A stretch of DNA of 64,000 bases from Prevotellaceae bacterium. GTDB lineage: Bacteria > Bacteroidota > Bacteroidia > Bacteroidales > Bacteroidaceae. Position 1 is the stretch's first letter. Every line of letters begins with the position of its first letter. Below the pieces are notes generated by a model. It had not been told where the DNA came from, made no database searches, and saw only the letters and a program-made list of their open reading frames with translations. The translations under genes were made by a program, and so were the position numbers. Positions 1 through 8,904 of this stretch are shown in pieces. Where the stretch lies: positions 1 through 64,000 of the forward strand of contig JABZLB010000011.1 of NCBI GenBank assembly GCA_015256945.1, given 5' to 3'.

Positions 1-2
1 AT

Positions 3-410
3 GGTTTGAAGTTCTCCTACTGTGGCCAGACATTCAAAGCTTCCGAAATCGGCAGGGAGTTCGGCTACCGTTCCTTGCAGAAGAACTTTGAAGCAACCAA
101 CAAGGAAGAACAGAAGAAACCACGCCAAACGATACAAGAGCCAATAGAAAAGAAAGAACAACCTGGTACAGGCTACCAACTTGTACCCAAGAGCCGTTCT
201 TCTATCTCACGAGACAATGACACCTCGCAGATTGCACAAGTCATCGGTGCTGTGGCTGGTACGGCAATCAATACTGCTGAAGAGCTTGTGTCAGGTTGGG
301 GTGATATGATTTCTCCAACGACGCAGAGTGATGATTATGTTGAAGCTGCATGGCAGCGCAGACTCAGAAATCAAGCCAATAGAAAGAAGAAGCGAAGAAG
401 AGGTATATAA
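3..410 (+). CDS. Mobilization/relaxase-like protein, C-terminal end (5' truncated by window)
   Basis: The reading frame is open from base 3 with no in-frame stop upstream, so only the last 135 or so residues are in view. The visible part begins with a GLKFSYCGQTFKASEIGREFGYRSL-like region that I recall from the ends of Bacteroides mobilization proteins, passes through a charged Glu/Lys/Pro-rich linker, and ends in a very basic tail (KKKRRR near the C-terminus). Such tails fit DNA binding at a transfer origin, but the catalytic half of a relaxase is outside the window and cannot be checked. It suggests the window opens inside an integrative or mobilizable element. Family identification rests on recall of similar sequences, so it is moderate to weak. 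Confidence 0.5.
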   Translation, partial: GLKFSYCGQTFKASEIGREFGYRSLQKNFEATNKEEQKKPRQTIQEPIEKKEQPGTGYQLVPKSRSSISRDNDTSQIAQVIGAVAGTAINTAEELVSGWGDMISPTTQSDDYVEAAWQRRLRNQANRKKKRRRGI

Positions 411-547
411 TTTATCTTTTCCACTGCATGACTCAACACAAAGCAATGTAAACTTAAGCCTATATGATGATATGGTAAAAATGATGGTTTACATAGCTTC
501 TACTATTAAATGTTATGATAGATATACATTAAAAATTACCAATATCG

Positions 548-578
548 TTGGCTTTATTAAGAATAAATTGTAACTTTG
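548..578 (+). promoter_or_regulatory. Bacteroidota-type promoter of the DUF488 operon; -7 box overlaps CTnDOT-like core
   Basis: TTGG at 548-551 is followed after 19 bases by TAACTTTG at 571-578, a good match to the TTTG/TAnnTTTG consensus. A TTG that could be taken as a start codon at 576 is part of this -7 box, so the gene must start further on, at ATG 597. Bases 570-579 (GTAACTTTGC) also fit the GTANNTTTGC core described for CTnDOT-type integration. Confidence 0.65.
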
Positions 579-596
579 CCCAAGAATATACAAGTT

Positions 597-1511
597 ATGT
601 ATTATAGAAGGAAAATTATTTTGGCATTGCTTGAAGCTCTTGGAAAAGATGTTTCTGCAAAGAGTATGCAGAAATATCTCTTCCTTTTTACACGAAAGCA
701 GGTTGGTGAGAAAGCCTTTGATTTTGTTCCCTATAAATACGGTTGTTTCTCTTTTCAGGCCAATCAGGATTTATTGGCTTTATCCAAGCAGGGGTATTTG
801 GATATAGAAAAAATAGAAAGAAAAGACAGCTTGTATCATCCCTTGTATGAAACTCATTTTATCGGGGATTTAGATATGTTTGATACTCAGGCTATTCATG
901 AAGTTTGCAAATTATACGGCAATATGTCACAGAATGAGCTGATTGCCTATACATACCGAACGAACCCATTTACGGCAATCAACAGTACAATAGCCCAGTA
1001 CTTGTTGACGAAAGAAGAAATGGGTAAAGTCAGGGAATGCAGGGAGCGATACAAACACAGTTCTTCGGTACTGATGACTATTGGCTATGAAGGATTTACC
1101 CTTGAAAAGTATTTGAAGCAACTCATTTGCAATGACATTAGGGTCTTATGCGATGTAAGGAAAAATGCGTTCAGCATGAAATATGGTTTTTCCAAGGGCA
1201 TTCTGCAAAAAGCCTGTGAGGGCATAGGAATAAAATACATACATGTACCTGCGTTAGGCATAGAGTCTGAAAACAGAAAAGCACTAAATACTCAAGAGGA
1301 CTATGACCGTCTGTTTGAAGAATATGAGCAAACCTCATTAAAACAGAATTGGGGTGCATTATTATATGTGCGTTCTGTCTTAGACGAGGAAAAAAGAGTC
1401 TGTCTCACTTGTTTTGAGAAAGATCCAAGGCAATGTCACCGTACACGAGTGGCAAAGGCCTTGATGGAATTACCGAATGTAACTTATGATTTTCAAGAAA
1501 TTTTGCTATGA
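597..1511 (+). CDS. DUF488 domain protein with N-terminal Panacea/winged-helix-like region
   Basis: A 304-residue protein. The C-terminal half is a recognisable DUF488 domain: a GYEG strand-turn near residue 162, a DVRKNAFS segment, and the terminal LTCFEKDPRQCHR motif with conserved Cys and His. The N-terminal ~110 residues (QKYLFLFT, FVPYKYGCFSFQ, LSKQGYL) look like the winged-helix Panacea/SocA-type domain seen in toxin-antitoxin and defence contexts; this is a resemblance, not proven. I chose ATG 597 because the upstream TTG lies in the -7 promoter box; this leaves a leader of only about a dozen bases. It overlaps the next gene by four bases (ATGA), so the two are translationally coupled. 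DUF488 has no firmly established biochemical function. The base composition is visibly AT-richer than the core genes to the right. Confidence 0.75.
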   Translation: MYYRRKIILALLEALGKDVSAKSMQKYLFLFTRKQVGEKAFDFVPYKYGCFSFQANQDLLALSKQGYLDIEKIERKDSLYHPLYETHFIGDLDMFDTQAIHEVCKLYGNMSQNELIAYTYRTNPFTAINSTIAQYLLTKEEMGKVRECRERYKHSSSVLMTIGYEGFTLEKYLKQLICNDIRVLCDVRKNAFSMKYGFSKGILQKACEGIGIKYIHVPALGIESENRKALNTQEDYDRLFEEYEQTSLKQNWGALLYVRSVLDEEKRVCLTCFEKDPRQCHRTRVAKALMELPNVTYDFQEILL

Positions 1512-2389
1512 TTATGCGGATATTAGTATCTGTAATGACTTATCCTTCTCTATCGGAAAAACACATTGAAACGGTATGCACAGCAGGATTTCGTGAGGAT
1601 GGATCTTGGATAAGGATTTTCCCGATCCCCTACCGGGTGATTTATGCAGATAACGATGTGCCTCGGTATCACAAATGGCAATGGATAGAGGTTGATGTGG
1701 AGAAAAGGACTCAGGACAGCAGGCCTGAAAGCTACCATATCTATAATATTGATACGCTTAAAATCGACCCGAATATTCTTGGTAAAAGCAGCAAAGGGAT
1801 AGATTGGAATTTAAGACTTCAATGGGTTCTGAAAAACAAGACGGTTTTCACAAATATGAGTGAACTTCTTGCCTTGACAACACAGAACAAAATTTCTTTA
1901 GCCGTATTAAAACCTACACATGTGAACCGTGTGGTATGTTGTGATCTGAGAAAAAAAGACGATGGCAAGAGCATGGAAAAGTATGACGATAAATTGTCGA
2001 AACTCAAAGCGAAATATCAGGCGAATTTACTTCAAATGAACATCTTTGAAAATAAGCGGGATATGACGGATTCTTTTCTATTTGCAGAGAAGATACCTTA
2101 TAAGTTCAGTTACGAGTTTGTTACAGAAGATGGAATAAAGCGTACCCTCATGATTGAGGATTGGGAAATCGGAGCTTTATATAGAAACTGCATTCGGAAA
2201 GATAAAAGTGAAGAAAATGCGGTTCAGAAAGTTATTCAGAAATATGAGGACATGGCTAAAAAAGATATTTATCTGTTTTTAGGTACTTCATACGAGTGGC
2301 ATAAAAGGGCTCCCGACCCATATTTAATTATTGGAGTCTTTGCTCTTCCCAAAAACAGACAATTGGATTTAGATCTATTCCCTGTTTAA
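1508..2389 (+). CDS. Dual OB-fold-like accessory protein coupled to DUF488
   Basis: A 293-residue protein starting at the ATGA overlap with the DUF488 gene; ATG 1514 (MRILVSVMTYP) is an equally good start. The N-terminal segment (SEKHIETVCTAGFREDGSWIRIFPIPYR, split by short loops) matches what I know of the dual-OB-containing domain proteins that occur beside DUF488 genes. No signal peptide or membrane segment is visible, so it should be cytoplasmic. OB folds usually bind nucleic acid or oligonucleotides, but no ligand can be read from the sequence. The tight coupling says the two proteins act together. A role as a small defence or stress module is my inference from pairing and from the mobile-element setting. 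Confidence 0.6.
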   Translation: MIMRILVSVMTYPSLSEKHIETVCTAGFREDGSWIRIFPIPYRVIYADNDVPRYHKWQWIEVDVEKRTQDSRPESYHIYNIDTLKIDPNILGKSSKGIDWNLRLQWVLKNKTVFTNMSELLALTTQNKISLAVLKPTHVNRVVCCDLRKKDDGKSMEKYDDKLSKLKAKYQANLLQMNIFENKRDMTDSFLFAEKIPYKFSYEFVTEDGIKRTLMIEDWEIGALYRNCIRKDKSEENAVQKVIQKYEDMAKKDIYLFLGTSYEWHKRAPDPYLIIGVFALPKNRQLDLDLFPV

Positions 2390-2520
2390 GAAAAAGTTAG
2401 CAACTGCATGCACCATCATTAAAGACAACAGTTATTACAATAAGCCCTCTCACGTATATCGCAAGACAGAATATACTTGTGAGGCATTCATTCTTTTATA
2501 TCTTTTCGCGCAAAAAGCAC

Positions 2521-2550
2521 TTGTTATTTGATAACAAAGTATTATCTTTG
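2521..2550 (+). promoter_or_regulatory. Orphan Bacteroidota-type promoter
   Basis: TTG at 2521-2523, a 19-base spacer, and TATCTTTG at 2543-2550 form an almost ideal promoter. No ORF with a plausible start follows; the first downstream ATG (2729) opens only a nine-codon frame. It may drive a small RNA that ends in the 2704-2784 stem-loop region. Confidence 0.5.
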
Positions 2551-2703
2551 CAAACAGAACAACAAGCGTTCTTTGTTTGGCAGAAAACAGCGAAGCCAAG
2601 TAGCTCGCTCGTTTCCAAATCGTTACCTGTTTAGTTGCCTTAGCAAGATAACTTATTTATTTTCAATTAGTTGTATTTTAATAATTATTTTTACGTGTAA
2701 TCC

Positions 2704-2784
2704 TTACGGTTTTACGCCGTAAAGGAGCATGTTTCAGGACGTACGAAACATACATTAAATCAGAACGTTACAAATAATGTTCTG
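2704..2784. other. Three consecutive stem-loops (candidate structured RNA)
   Basis: TTACGG (2704-2709) pairs with CCGTAA (2717-2722); ATGTTTC (2729-2735) pairs with GAAACAT (2745-2751); CAGAAC (2761-2766) pairs with GTTCTG (2779-2784). All stems are perfect, and the first extends by two more pairs past a bulged A. A T-rich stretch follows at about 2800. Confidence 0.4.
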
Positions 2785-3124
2785 CTATTGTGGCCTAATT
2801 GTGTTTTTATTATGCCGTAATGGCAGAGAGATTCTTTCGTAATTACAAAGTCTTTACGCCGAAATCAACTTTTGACCTTTTTTCTTCACGGTGTTTTGCC
2901 TGATAAAAGCCAGTAAGGTGTTTTATATATAAAATTTTAATGTTGTTAATTATATTTTGTATGGTATTTACCATGATAACCCATACTCTTTGTAAACATT
3001 CTATATTCGTTTTATATTTTTTGCAGATTCGCACAATATGTGCTGGCTGTTGGGAATATAAATTGAAGATAAACGTGGTAGCAAAAAAGTGGACAAGTAT
3101 ATATATGATTTCCATATAATTGTT

Positions 3125-3132
3125 TAATTTTG
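3125..3132 (+). promoter_or_regulatory. -7 box of the dpm1-like glycosyltransferase gene
   Basis: TAATTTTG at 3125-3132 lies 24 bases before the ATG at 3156. I see no clear TTTG at the usual -33 distance, so only the -7 element is supported. Confidence 0.45.
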
Positions 3133-3155
3133 CAAGGAAGTAAATCCAACAGGCT

Positions 3156-3923
3156 ATGTACGAAAGCGATTCTATTGTTATTATTCCCACCTATAACGAA
3201 AAGGAGAACATGGAAAACATTATCCGAGCTGTTTTCTCGCTGGAGAAATGTTTTCATATTTTAGTAATAGACGATGGTAGTCCTGACGGTACTGCTGATA
3301 TTGTTAAGCGTCTGAAGCACGACGAATTTGCCGAAAGGTTGTTTCTAATTGAGCGTTCTGGCAAGCAGGGATTGGGCACAGCCTATATAGCTGGCTTCAA
3401 ATGGGCTTTGGAAAACAAGTACGATTATGTCTTCGAAATGGATGCTGATTTCAGCCATAACCCTCATGACCTGCCACGCCTTTATGCAGCATGTCATGAC
3501 GAAGGGGCCGACATGTCGGTAGGTTCACGCTATGTTACGGGTGTAAATGTGGTGAACTGGCCAATGGGGCGTGTGCTGATGAGCTATTTTGCATCAAAGT
3601 ATGTGCGTTTTGTTCTGGGCTTTAATGTTCACGATACCACTGCCGGCTTTGTATGCTATCGTCGCCATGTGCTCGAGGCTATTAACTTCGACAAGATTCG
3701 TTTCAAAGGATATGCCTTTCAAATAGAGATGAAATATACGGTTTATAAGTCGGGATTTCATATTAAAGAGGTTTCTGTTGTGTTTGTAAATCGTCAGGAA
3801 GGGACCTCGAAAATGAGCGGAGGAATCTTTAGTGAGGCTCTTTTTGGGGTTATCAAACTCCGTATGGATGGCTGGTTTCGCAAGTATCCTACCCGTATAA
3901 ACGGTACTTCTCCAAATAACTGA
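3156..3923 (+). CDS. Family 2 glycosyltransferase, polyprenol-phosphate mannose synthase-like
   Basis: A 255-residue protein resembling dolichol/polyprenol monophosphate mannose synthases, which move a sugar (classically mannose from GDP-mannose) onto a membrane polyprenol phosphate. The GT-A core is clear: IIPTYNE at residues 9-15, DDGSPDGT at 39-46 and the metal-binding DAD at 96-98, followed by the GSRYV segment and the TAGFVCYRR region typical of this group. There is no C-terminal transmembrane pair, so it is the short soluble/peripheral type. Many Bacteroidales carry such a gene beside unrelated housekeeping genes, as here upstream of mfd (61-base gap). The actual donor sugar cannot be read from sequence. 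Confidence 0.85.
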   Translation: MYESDSIVIIPTYNEKENMENIIRAVFSLEKCFHILVIDDGSPDGTADIVKRLKHDEFAERLFLIERSGKQGLGTAYIAGFKWALENKYDYVFEMDADFSHNPHDLPRLYAACHDEGADMSVGSRYVTGVNVVNWPMGRVLMSYFASKYVRFVLGFNVHDTTAGFVCYRRHVLEAINFDKIRFKGYAFQIEMKYTVYKSGFHIKEVSVVFVNRQEGTSKMSGGIFSEALFGVIKLRMDGWFRKYPTRINGTSPNN

Positions 3924-3984
3924 CTACCGAAACAAAGCTTCGTTCCATGACGAAAAGGCCTGTGAGAGGCAATAAGTATAGAGA

Positions 3985-6900
3985 ATGACAATAACAAATT
4001 TGCAGCAACTTTATGCAAAGCTCCCACAGGCTGGGGCTTTGGTAAAGTCGGTTGAGGACGAAACCATCAGACGTTTGTTCCTCCAGGGGCTTGTGGCGTC
4101 GTCGGCACCCATGCTCTTTTCTTCAATAGCCGGCAGGCTTCGGCGTACGATAGTGTTCATATTGAACGATGCCGACGAAGCCGGATATTTCTATAATGAT
4201 CTCAACACATCGGTTGGTAATGGTGTTCAGGATGCTGACATCGCAGCTGCTTCTTTACCTGAAGAGGGTACCTATGTGCCGTTATTCTTCCCTTCGAGCT
4301 ATCGCAGGGCTGTAAAATATGGTCAGAAAGATGCGGCCAGTGAGATATTACGTACAGAGGTTTTGTCGAAATTGGCAGCAATGCACGGAATGGAGGGAGA
4401 AACAGAATCTGCTAAACCCTTGCTTATTGTTACCTATCCGCAAGCTGTTTCTGAGCTTGTTGTGTCGCAATCGCATCTCGACGAACGTCGTATTACGTTG
4501 CGAACATCGCAGCAAACCGATGTAACGGCTCTTGTTCATCGCTTACGCGATCTTGGGTTTAAGGAAGAAGATTATGTTTATGAGCCTGGACAGTTTGCGC
4601 TTCGAGGAAGTATTCTCGATGTTTATTCGTTCTCAAGCGAACTGCCTTTTCGTATTGATTTCTTTGGAAATGAAATTGATACCATCCGCACTTTCAGCGT
4701 AGAAGATCAGCTTTCAAAAGGACGTTTAAATCAGATAGAAATTGTTCCCGAGCTGGTTTCTTTAGAAACCGACAAGGTTCCATTCTTGCAATTCGTGCCC
4801 GATAATGCCTTATTGGTGATGCGCGACCCCGCTTTTGTTTATGATACGTTATGCAAAACCTATGACGAAGGCTTCTCAACGCAGGCTATGACCGAGCGTC
4901 TCGGCGATGCAACCGAGCTGGAACAGGCGCAAATACGGCAGGAAATGACGCGCGAAAACATACTTTGCCGCCCTACACAATTCAGTGATGATGTGGCCCG
5001 TCTGCGCGTAATTGAATATGGTCAGCGCCCGTCGGTCCAGCCTCAGGCTACAATTGCGTTCCATATTACACCACAGCCGCTTTTCCATAAAAACTTTAAC
5101 TTGCTGCGTCAGTCGCTTGACGATTTCCTCTTACGGGGCTATCATCTGTATATTCTGGCTGACAGCGCTAAGCAACAACAGCGTTTAAAGGACATCTTTG
5201 ACGAGATAGGGGCTGACCCTGAGCGTGCAGGGAGTAATGCACAACGTTCAAAAATAACCTTCACACCAGTTGACAAAACCCTGCATGAGGGTTTTACCGA
5301 CGACGATTTACGGGTATGTTTCTTTACCGATCACCAGATATTTGACCGCTTTCATAAGTATAACCTGAAGAGTGACCGCGCCCGTTCGGGCAAAATTGCA
5401 CTCACTATGAAAGAGTTGCAGGAAATGGAGCCGGGCGATTTCATTGTGCATGTCGACTTTGGTATAGGTAAATTCGGAGGCCTGGTGCGCGTTCCCGTGC
5501 AGGGAAAAGCCAATGCTGACGGGCAGATGCAATACCAGGAGGTGATACGTATCATCTATCAGAACAACGATAAAGTAGATGTTTCCATCCACTCGCTGTA
5601 CAAAATATCGAAGTATCGCAGCAGTGATACAGGCGAAGAACCACGTTTAAGCACGCTTGGTACGGGCGCATGGGAACGCCTGAAGGAGCGAACGAAGAAG
5701 AAAATAAAGGATATTGCGCGCGACTTGATACGCCTTTATGCCCGTCGTAGGCACGAAAAGGGCTATGCTTTCTCGCCTGATAACTTCATGCAACACGAGT
5801 TAGAGGCGGGCTTTCTTTACGAAGACACGCCCGATCAATTGAAGTCTACGCAAGATGTAAAAGCTGATATGGAGCGCGCCCAGCCTATGGACCGCCTCAT
5901 TTGTGGCGATGTTGGCTTTGGGAAAACAGAGGTAGCTGTGCGCGCTGCTTTCAAAGCGGCCTGCGATTCCAAGCAGGTAGCCGTGCTGGTTCCGACGACA
6001 GTGCTGGCCTATCAGCATTATCAAACGTTCAAATCGCGATTGAAAAACTTTCCTGTAAGGGTTGATTATCTTTCACGTGCACGCAGTGCTGCACAAACAC
6101 GACAGGTACTTGACGACCTCAAATCAGGCAAAATAGACATCATTATCGGCACACATAAACTGCTGGGTAAGGCTGTACAGTGGCACGATTTAGGCTTGTT
6201 GATTATTGACGAGGAGCAAAAGTTTGGTGTTTCAACCAAGGAAAAGCTCAGGAAAATAAAGACAAATGTCGACACGCTCACTATGTCGGCAACACCAATA
6301 CCGCGTACATTGCAGTTCTCGCTGATGGGAGCACGCGACATGAGCATCATGCGTACGCCGCCCCCCAACCGTTATCCTATCCATACCGAACTGTGTACCT
6401 ATGGCCATGAGGTAATAGCCGATGCCATAAACTTTGAGATGAGCCGCAACGGTCAGGTGTTTTTTGTCAACGACCGCATCTCAAACCTACAGGAAATAGC
6501 TGGTCTTATCCGTAAGTATGTACCCGATTGCCGTGTAGCTATCGGCCACGGCCAGATGCCTCCCGATGAGCTTGAAGAGGTAATTATGGGCTTCATCAAT
6601 TACGATTACGATGTACTGCTTTCAACAACTATTGTGGAAAATGGTATTGATATACCCAATGCGAATACCATTATCATTAATGATGCTCACCACTTTGGCC
6701 TTTCTGACCTTCACCAAATGCGCGGTCGTGTGGGGCGAAGCAACCGTAAAGCTTTCTGTTATCTGCTGGCACCACCCAAGAGTGTGCTTACCGTTGATGC
6801 ACGCAGGCGTCTGGAAGCACTTGAGACTTTCTCCGATTTGGGTAGTGGTTTCAACCTTGCCATGCAGGATTTGGACATAAGAGGTGCTGGCAACCTGCTG

Positions 6901-7503
6901 GGATCGGAGCAAAGCGGCTTTATGGAGGACCTGGGATATGAAACTTATCAGAAAATTCTTAGCCAGGCAGTTACCGAGCTTAAGAACGATGAGTTCAGCG
7001 ATTTATATGCAGATGATGAAGGGCAGGGGCGTGAATTAACGGGCGATATGTTTGTGGAAGACTGTGCCGTAGAGAGCGATCTGGAGATGTATTTCCCTGA
7101 AACCTACGTGCCGGGCAGTAGTGAGCGCATGCTGCTGTATCGTGAACTCGACAACATTGAGCGTGAAGACGACCTCGTAGCTTACCGTAAGCGTCTGGTT
7201 GACCGCTTTGGTCCGGTGCCCCCTGAGGGCGAAGAGCTGATGCAAGTTGTCGTATTGCGCCGCATTGGCAAACATTTAGGCTGTGAGAAAGTGATATTGA
7301 AGCAGGGCGTAATGACGCTGCAGTTCGTCTCCAATCAGAATAGTCCGTTCTATCAAAGCAAGATATTTGGAGGTATTATCCATTATGTGATGGATAATCC
7401 ACGTCGTTGCAATTTTAAGGATATTAACGGACACCGCTTAATTAAAATAGCCAACGTACCGTCAGTAAGTGAGGCTGTGAACGTGATGAAAGCGATGAAA
7501 TAA
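3985..7503 (+). CDS. mfd: Transcription-repair coupling factor
   Basis: A full-length 1172-residue Mfd, the ATP-driven translocase that removes RNA polymerase stalled at DNA lesions and recruits UvrA. The order of domains is normal: UvrB-homology region (roughly residues 1-350), a CarD-like RNA-polymerase interaction domain (about 470-550, beginning LQEMEPGDFIVHVDFGIGKF), then the RecG-like motor with Walker A GDVGFGKT near residue 641, the DEEQ box near 742 and SATPIPRTLQ shortly after, and the TRCF C-terminal domain at the end. The start ATG at 3985 is the first in frame. A hairpin followed by a T-rich stretch ends the transcript. Confidence 0.97.
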   Translation: MTITNLQQLYAKLPQAGALVKSVEDETIRRLFLQGLVASSAPMLFSSIAGRLRRTIVFILNDADEAGYFYNDLNTSVGNGVQDADIAAASLPEEGTYVPLFFPSSYRRAVKYGQKDAASEILRTEVLSKLAAMHGMEGETESAKPLLIVTYPQAVSELVVSQSHLDERRITLRTSQQTDVTALVHRLRDLGFKEEDYVYEPGQFALRGSILDVYSFSSELPFRIDFFGNEIDTIRTFSVEDQLSKGRLNQIEIVPELVSLETDKVPFLQFVPDNALLVMRDPAFVYDTLCKTYDEGFSTQAMTERLGDATELEQAQIRQEMTRENILCRPTQFSDDVARLRVIEYGQRPSVQPQATIAFHITPQPLFHKNFNLLRQSLDDFLLRGYHLYILADSAKQQQRLKDIFDEIGADPERAGSNAQRSKITFTPVDKTLHEGFTDDDLRVCFFTDHQIFDRFHKYNLKSDRARSGKIALTMKELQEMEPGDFIVHVDFGIGKFGGLVRVPVQGKANADGQMQYQEVIRIIYQNNDKVDVSIHSLYKISKYRSSDTGEEPRLSTLGTGAWERLKERTKKKIKDIARDLIRLYARRRHEKGYAFSPDNFMQHELEAGFLYEDTPDQLKSTQDVKADMERAQPMDRLICGDVGFGKTEVAVRAAFKAACDSKQVAVLVPTTVLAYQHYQTFKSRLKNFPVRVDYLSRARSAAQTRQVLDDLKSGKIDIIIGTHKLLGKAVQWHDLGLLIIDEEQKFGVSTKEKLRKIKTNVDTLTMSATPIPRTLQFSLMGARDMSIMRTPPPNRYPIHTELCTYGHEVIADAINFEMSRNGQVFFVNDRISNLQEIAGLIRKYVPDCRVAIGHGQMPPDELEEVIMGFINYDYDVLLSTTIVENGIDIPNANTIIINDAHHFGLSDLHQMRGRVGRSNRKAFCYLLAPPKSVLTVDARRRLEALETFSDLGSGFNLAMQDLDIRGAGNLLGSEQSGFMEDLGYETYQKILSQAVTELKNDEFSDLYADDEGQGRELTGDMFVEDCAVESDLEMYFPETYVPGSSERMLLYRELDNIEREDDLVAYRKRLVDRFGPVPPEGEELMQVVVLRRIGKHLGCEKVILKQGVMTLQFVSNQNSPFYQSKIFGGIIHYVMDNPRRCNFKDINGHRLIKIANVPSVSEAVNVMKAMK

Positions 7504-7540
7504 GCCATCGCCATCATCATGGCTTTGTCTTCTTTTTGTA
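7502..7540 (+). terminator. Terminator of mfd
   Basis: AAGCCAT (7502-7508) pairs with ATGGCTT (7519-7525), and a T-rich tail (TGTCTTCTTTTTG) follows. A second, stronger 12-bp hairpin (7540-7551 with 7562-7573) without a T-run sits just behind and may serve the convergent gene or stabilise RNA ends. Confidence 0.6.
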
Positions 7541-7672
7541 TCGGCCCCGTAAGCATGTGCATACGGGGCCGATATGGTGTGCCAAATCTGCTCACAAATG
7601 CGGTTATACAAATGAAAACAACAACCAAATATTACGTCCCTTAGCTTTTAAATCATTATCCATTTTTGTGAT

Positions 7673-8425
7673 TTAAAAATAATAATACATATTAATGGAG
7701 AGTTCAGGACGGATAAAATACTCTGACCTATGTTTGTCAGCGTGATTTTCTGTCGATGTTGCACATCCACCATTTGGTCTTTCTTCCCATGCTGAAAAGC
7801 CATAAGCCTTTCTAATTAATCTTGAAATGGCGAGATTAAAAGCTCCTTCTACGGAAAGTCTTGACGTTGTAAAGCGGACGCCGGCATTGGGAGTAAGGCT
7901 AAGGGCGCGAGCGCGATACCAATCGTATTGCATTACATCTTCTACGCGAAAATCACCATATTCGTAGTCTCTTCCGTGTACTTCGTGGAGCGGTGTGTAC
8001 GAAACATATTGCAAATCGTTTCGATCTTTGTATTCCTGATAATCAATTTTAGCCCCTGCAAAGAACGTAAAATTGGAGAGTTGATAGAACGAATAGTCGT
8101 ATGCTATGCCAATGCCCCAGAGGAAATGTTTCGTAGTAGCCTTGTGCTTTTCCATGTCTTCTTTCCGGGCATACGAAGGAACTTCATAATCTTTCGGCTC
8201 AACTTCTTTGTCGTTTTTAACCCACAACGGAGCGTATAGTGTAAGCGTGTGTCGCTCGTTGATACGATAACGGAACGAGATGTCAAAGGGACGCACGCTG
8301 TCACCAACAATGGACGCACTGTGATAACCCAGTCCGATACCAAACTTTTTGATGTTTTCTTGTGCAGAAGCAGGCATTGCCAGTATGCACAGTAGGAAGA
8401 TTAATGGTTTGATTTTTGTTTTCAT
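7673..8425 (-). CDS. Outer-membrane beta-barrel protein, function unknown
   Basis: A 250-residue protein with a Sec signal peptide (MKTKIKPLIFLLCILAMPASA, cleavage before QEN). The mature part consists of alternating short hydrophobic/aromatic strands and polar loops, and ends in MYYYF; a terminal Phe after alternating aromatics is the classical signal for Bam-dependent insertion. The length would suit a small barrel of eight to ten strands. I do not recognise a specific family; it has the look of the conserved Bacteroidales 'outer membrane beta-barrel' proteins. It stands alone, convergent with mfd. Confidence 0.6.
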   Translation of the reverse strand: MKTKIKPLIFLLCILAMPASAQENIKKFGIGLGYHSASIVGDSVRPFDISFRYRINERHTLTLYAPLWVKNDKEVEPKDYEVPSYARKEDMEKHKATTKHFLWGIGIAYDYSFYQLSNFTFFAGAKIDYQEYKDRNDLQYVSYTPLHEVHGRDYEYGDFRVEDVMQYDWYRARALSLTPNAGVRFTTSRLSVEGAFNLAISRLIRKAYGFSAWEERPNGGCATSTENHADKHRSEYFIRPELSINMYYYF

Positions 8426-8904
8426 TTACATTTTGTTTTAGTGTTTGAATAATGAAAAGTGAAAGGAAAGTAATATATTTTTTTTGTTTTTTACAATGGT
8501 AGTCATCAGGCTAAAAGGTATATTTAATTGACCTTTTGGCAGCATAACGGTGTGTGCTGCAAACTATTTGATTATACTTTACTTGCAATAATAGGGTAAA
8601 AATTTGATATATACAAGTATATACCTTAAATATTTCAAAAATTTTTATAGCGTATGACGCTGCTTTTGCAAGAGGTTAATGAAGATATACTGACAACAAG
8701 GTGTTATATTTTTATTTTTTCTTCCACAGGTTTTATATACTGTATTGGGGTATAGACCGATAGATAACTGTAACAGGGTGGTAAAAGGCAGGAGGTCATC
8801 TGCAACAATTGTGCAGATGACCTCTTGCGTGTATGTTTAAATTCGCAGGATCTTCCTCTTGTCTGTAAGGATGAAAACAGCGAATGGATTAGTACGTTCA
8901 GACT
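8426..8904. other. Intergenic region with terminator, otherwise no gene
   Basis: AT-rich, no ORF of interest. It should contain the promoter of the beta-barrel gene on the minus strand, but I could not find a convincing -7 box. The only clear element is the hairpin at 8792-8824. Confidence 0.5.
8785..8824 (-). terminator. Terminator of the PKD-domain gene
   Basis: A perfect 13-bp stem (8792-8804 with 8812-8824, loop 8805-8811). Read on the minus strand it is followed by CTGCCTTTTA, a modest T-run, 80 bases past the stop codon of the PKD gene. Confidence 0.65.

Larger units (their letters stand above)
2390..3155. other. Long AT-rich intergenic region with orphan promoter and stem-loops
   Basis: No convincing protein-coding gene lies in these 766 bases. 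It holds an orphan forward promoter (2521-2550), three consecutive small stem-loops (2704-2784), and a -7 box for the glycosyltransferase (3125-3132). A 64-codon frame at 2528 starts inside the promoter and has no family resemblance. Confidence 0.6.

Noticed and set aside
328..573. An 81-codon frame overlapping the end of the mobilization gene
   Set aside because: It overlaps a better gene, has no family resemblance and runs into the promoter of the DUF488 operon.
2528..2722. A 64-codon frame in the 2.4-3.1 kb gap
   Set aside because: Its start lies within the promoter core (2521-2550), so its own transcript would lack it; the sequence shows no recognisable motif.
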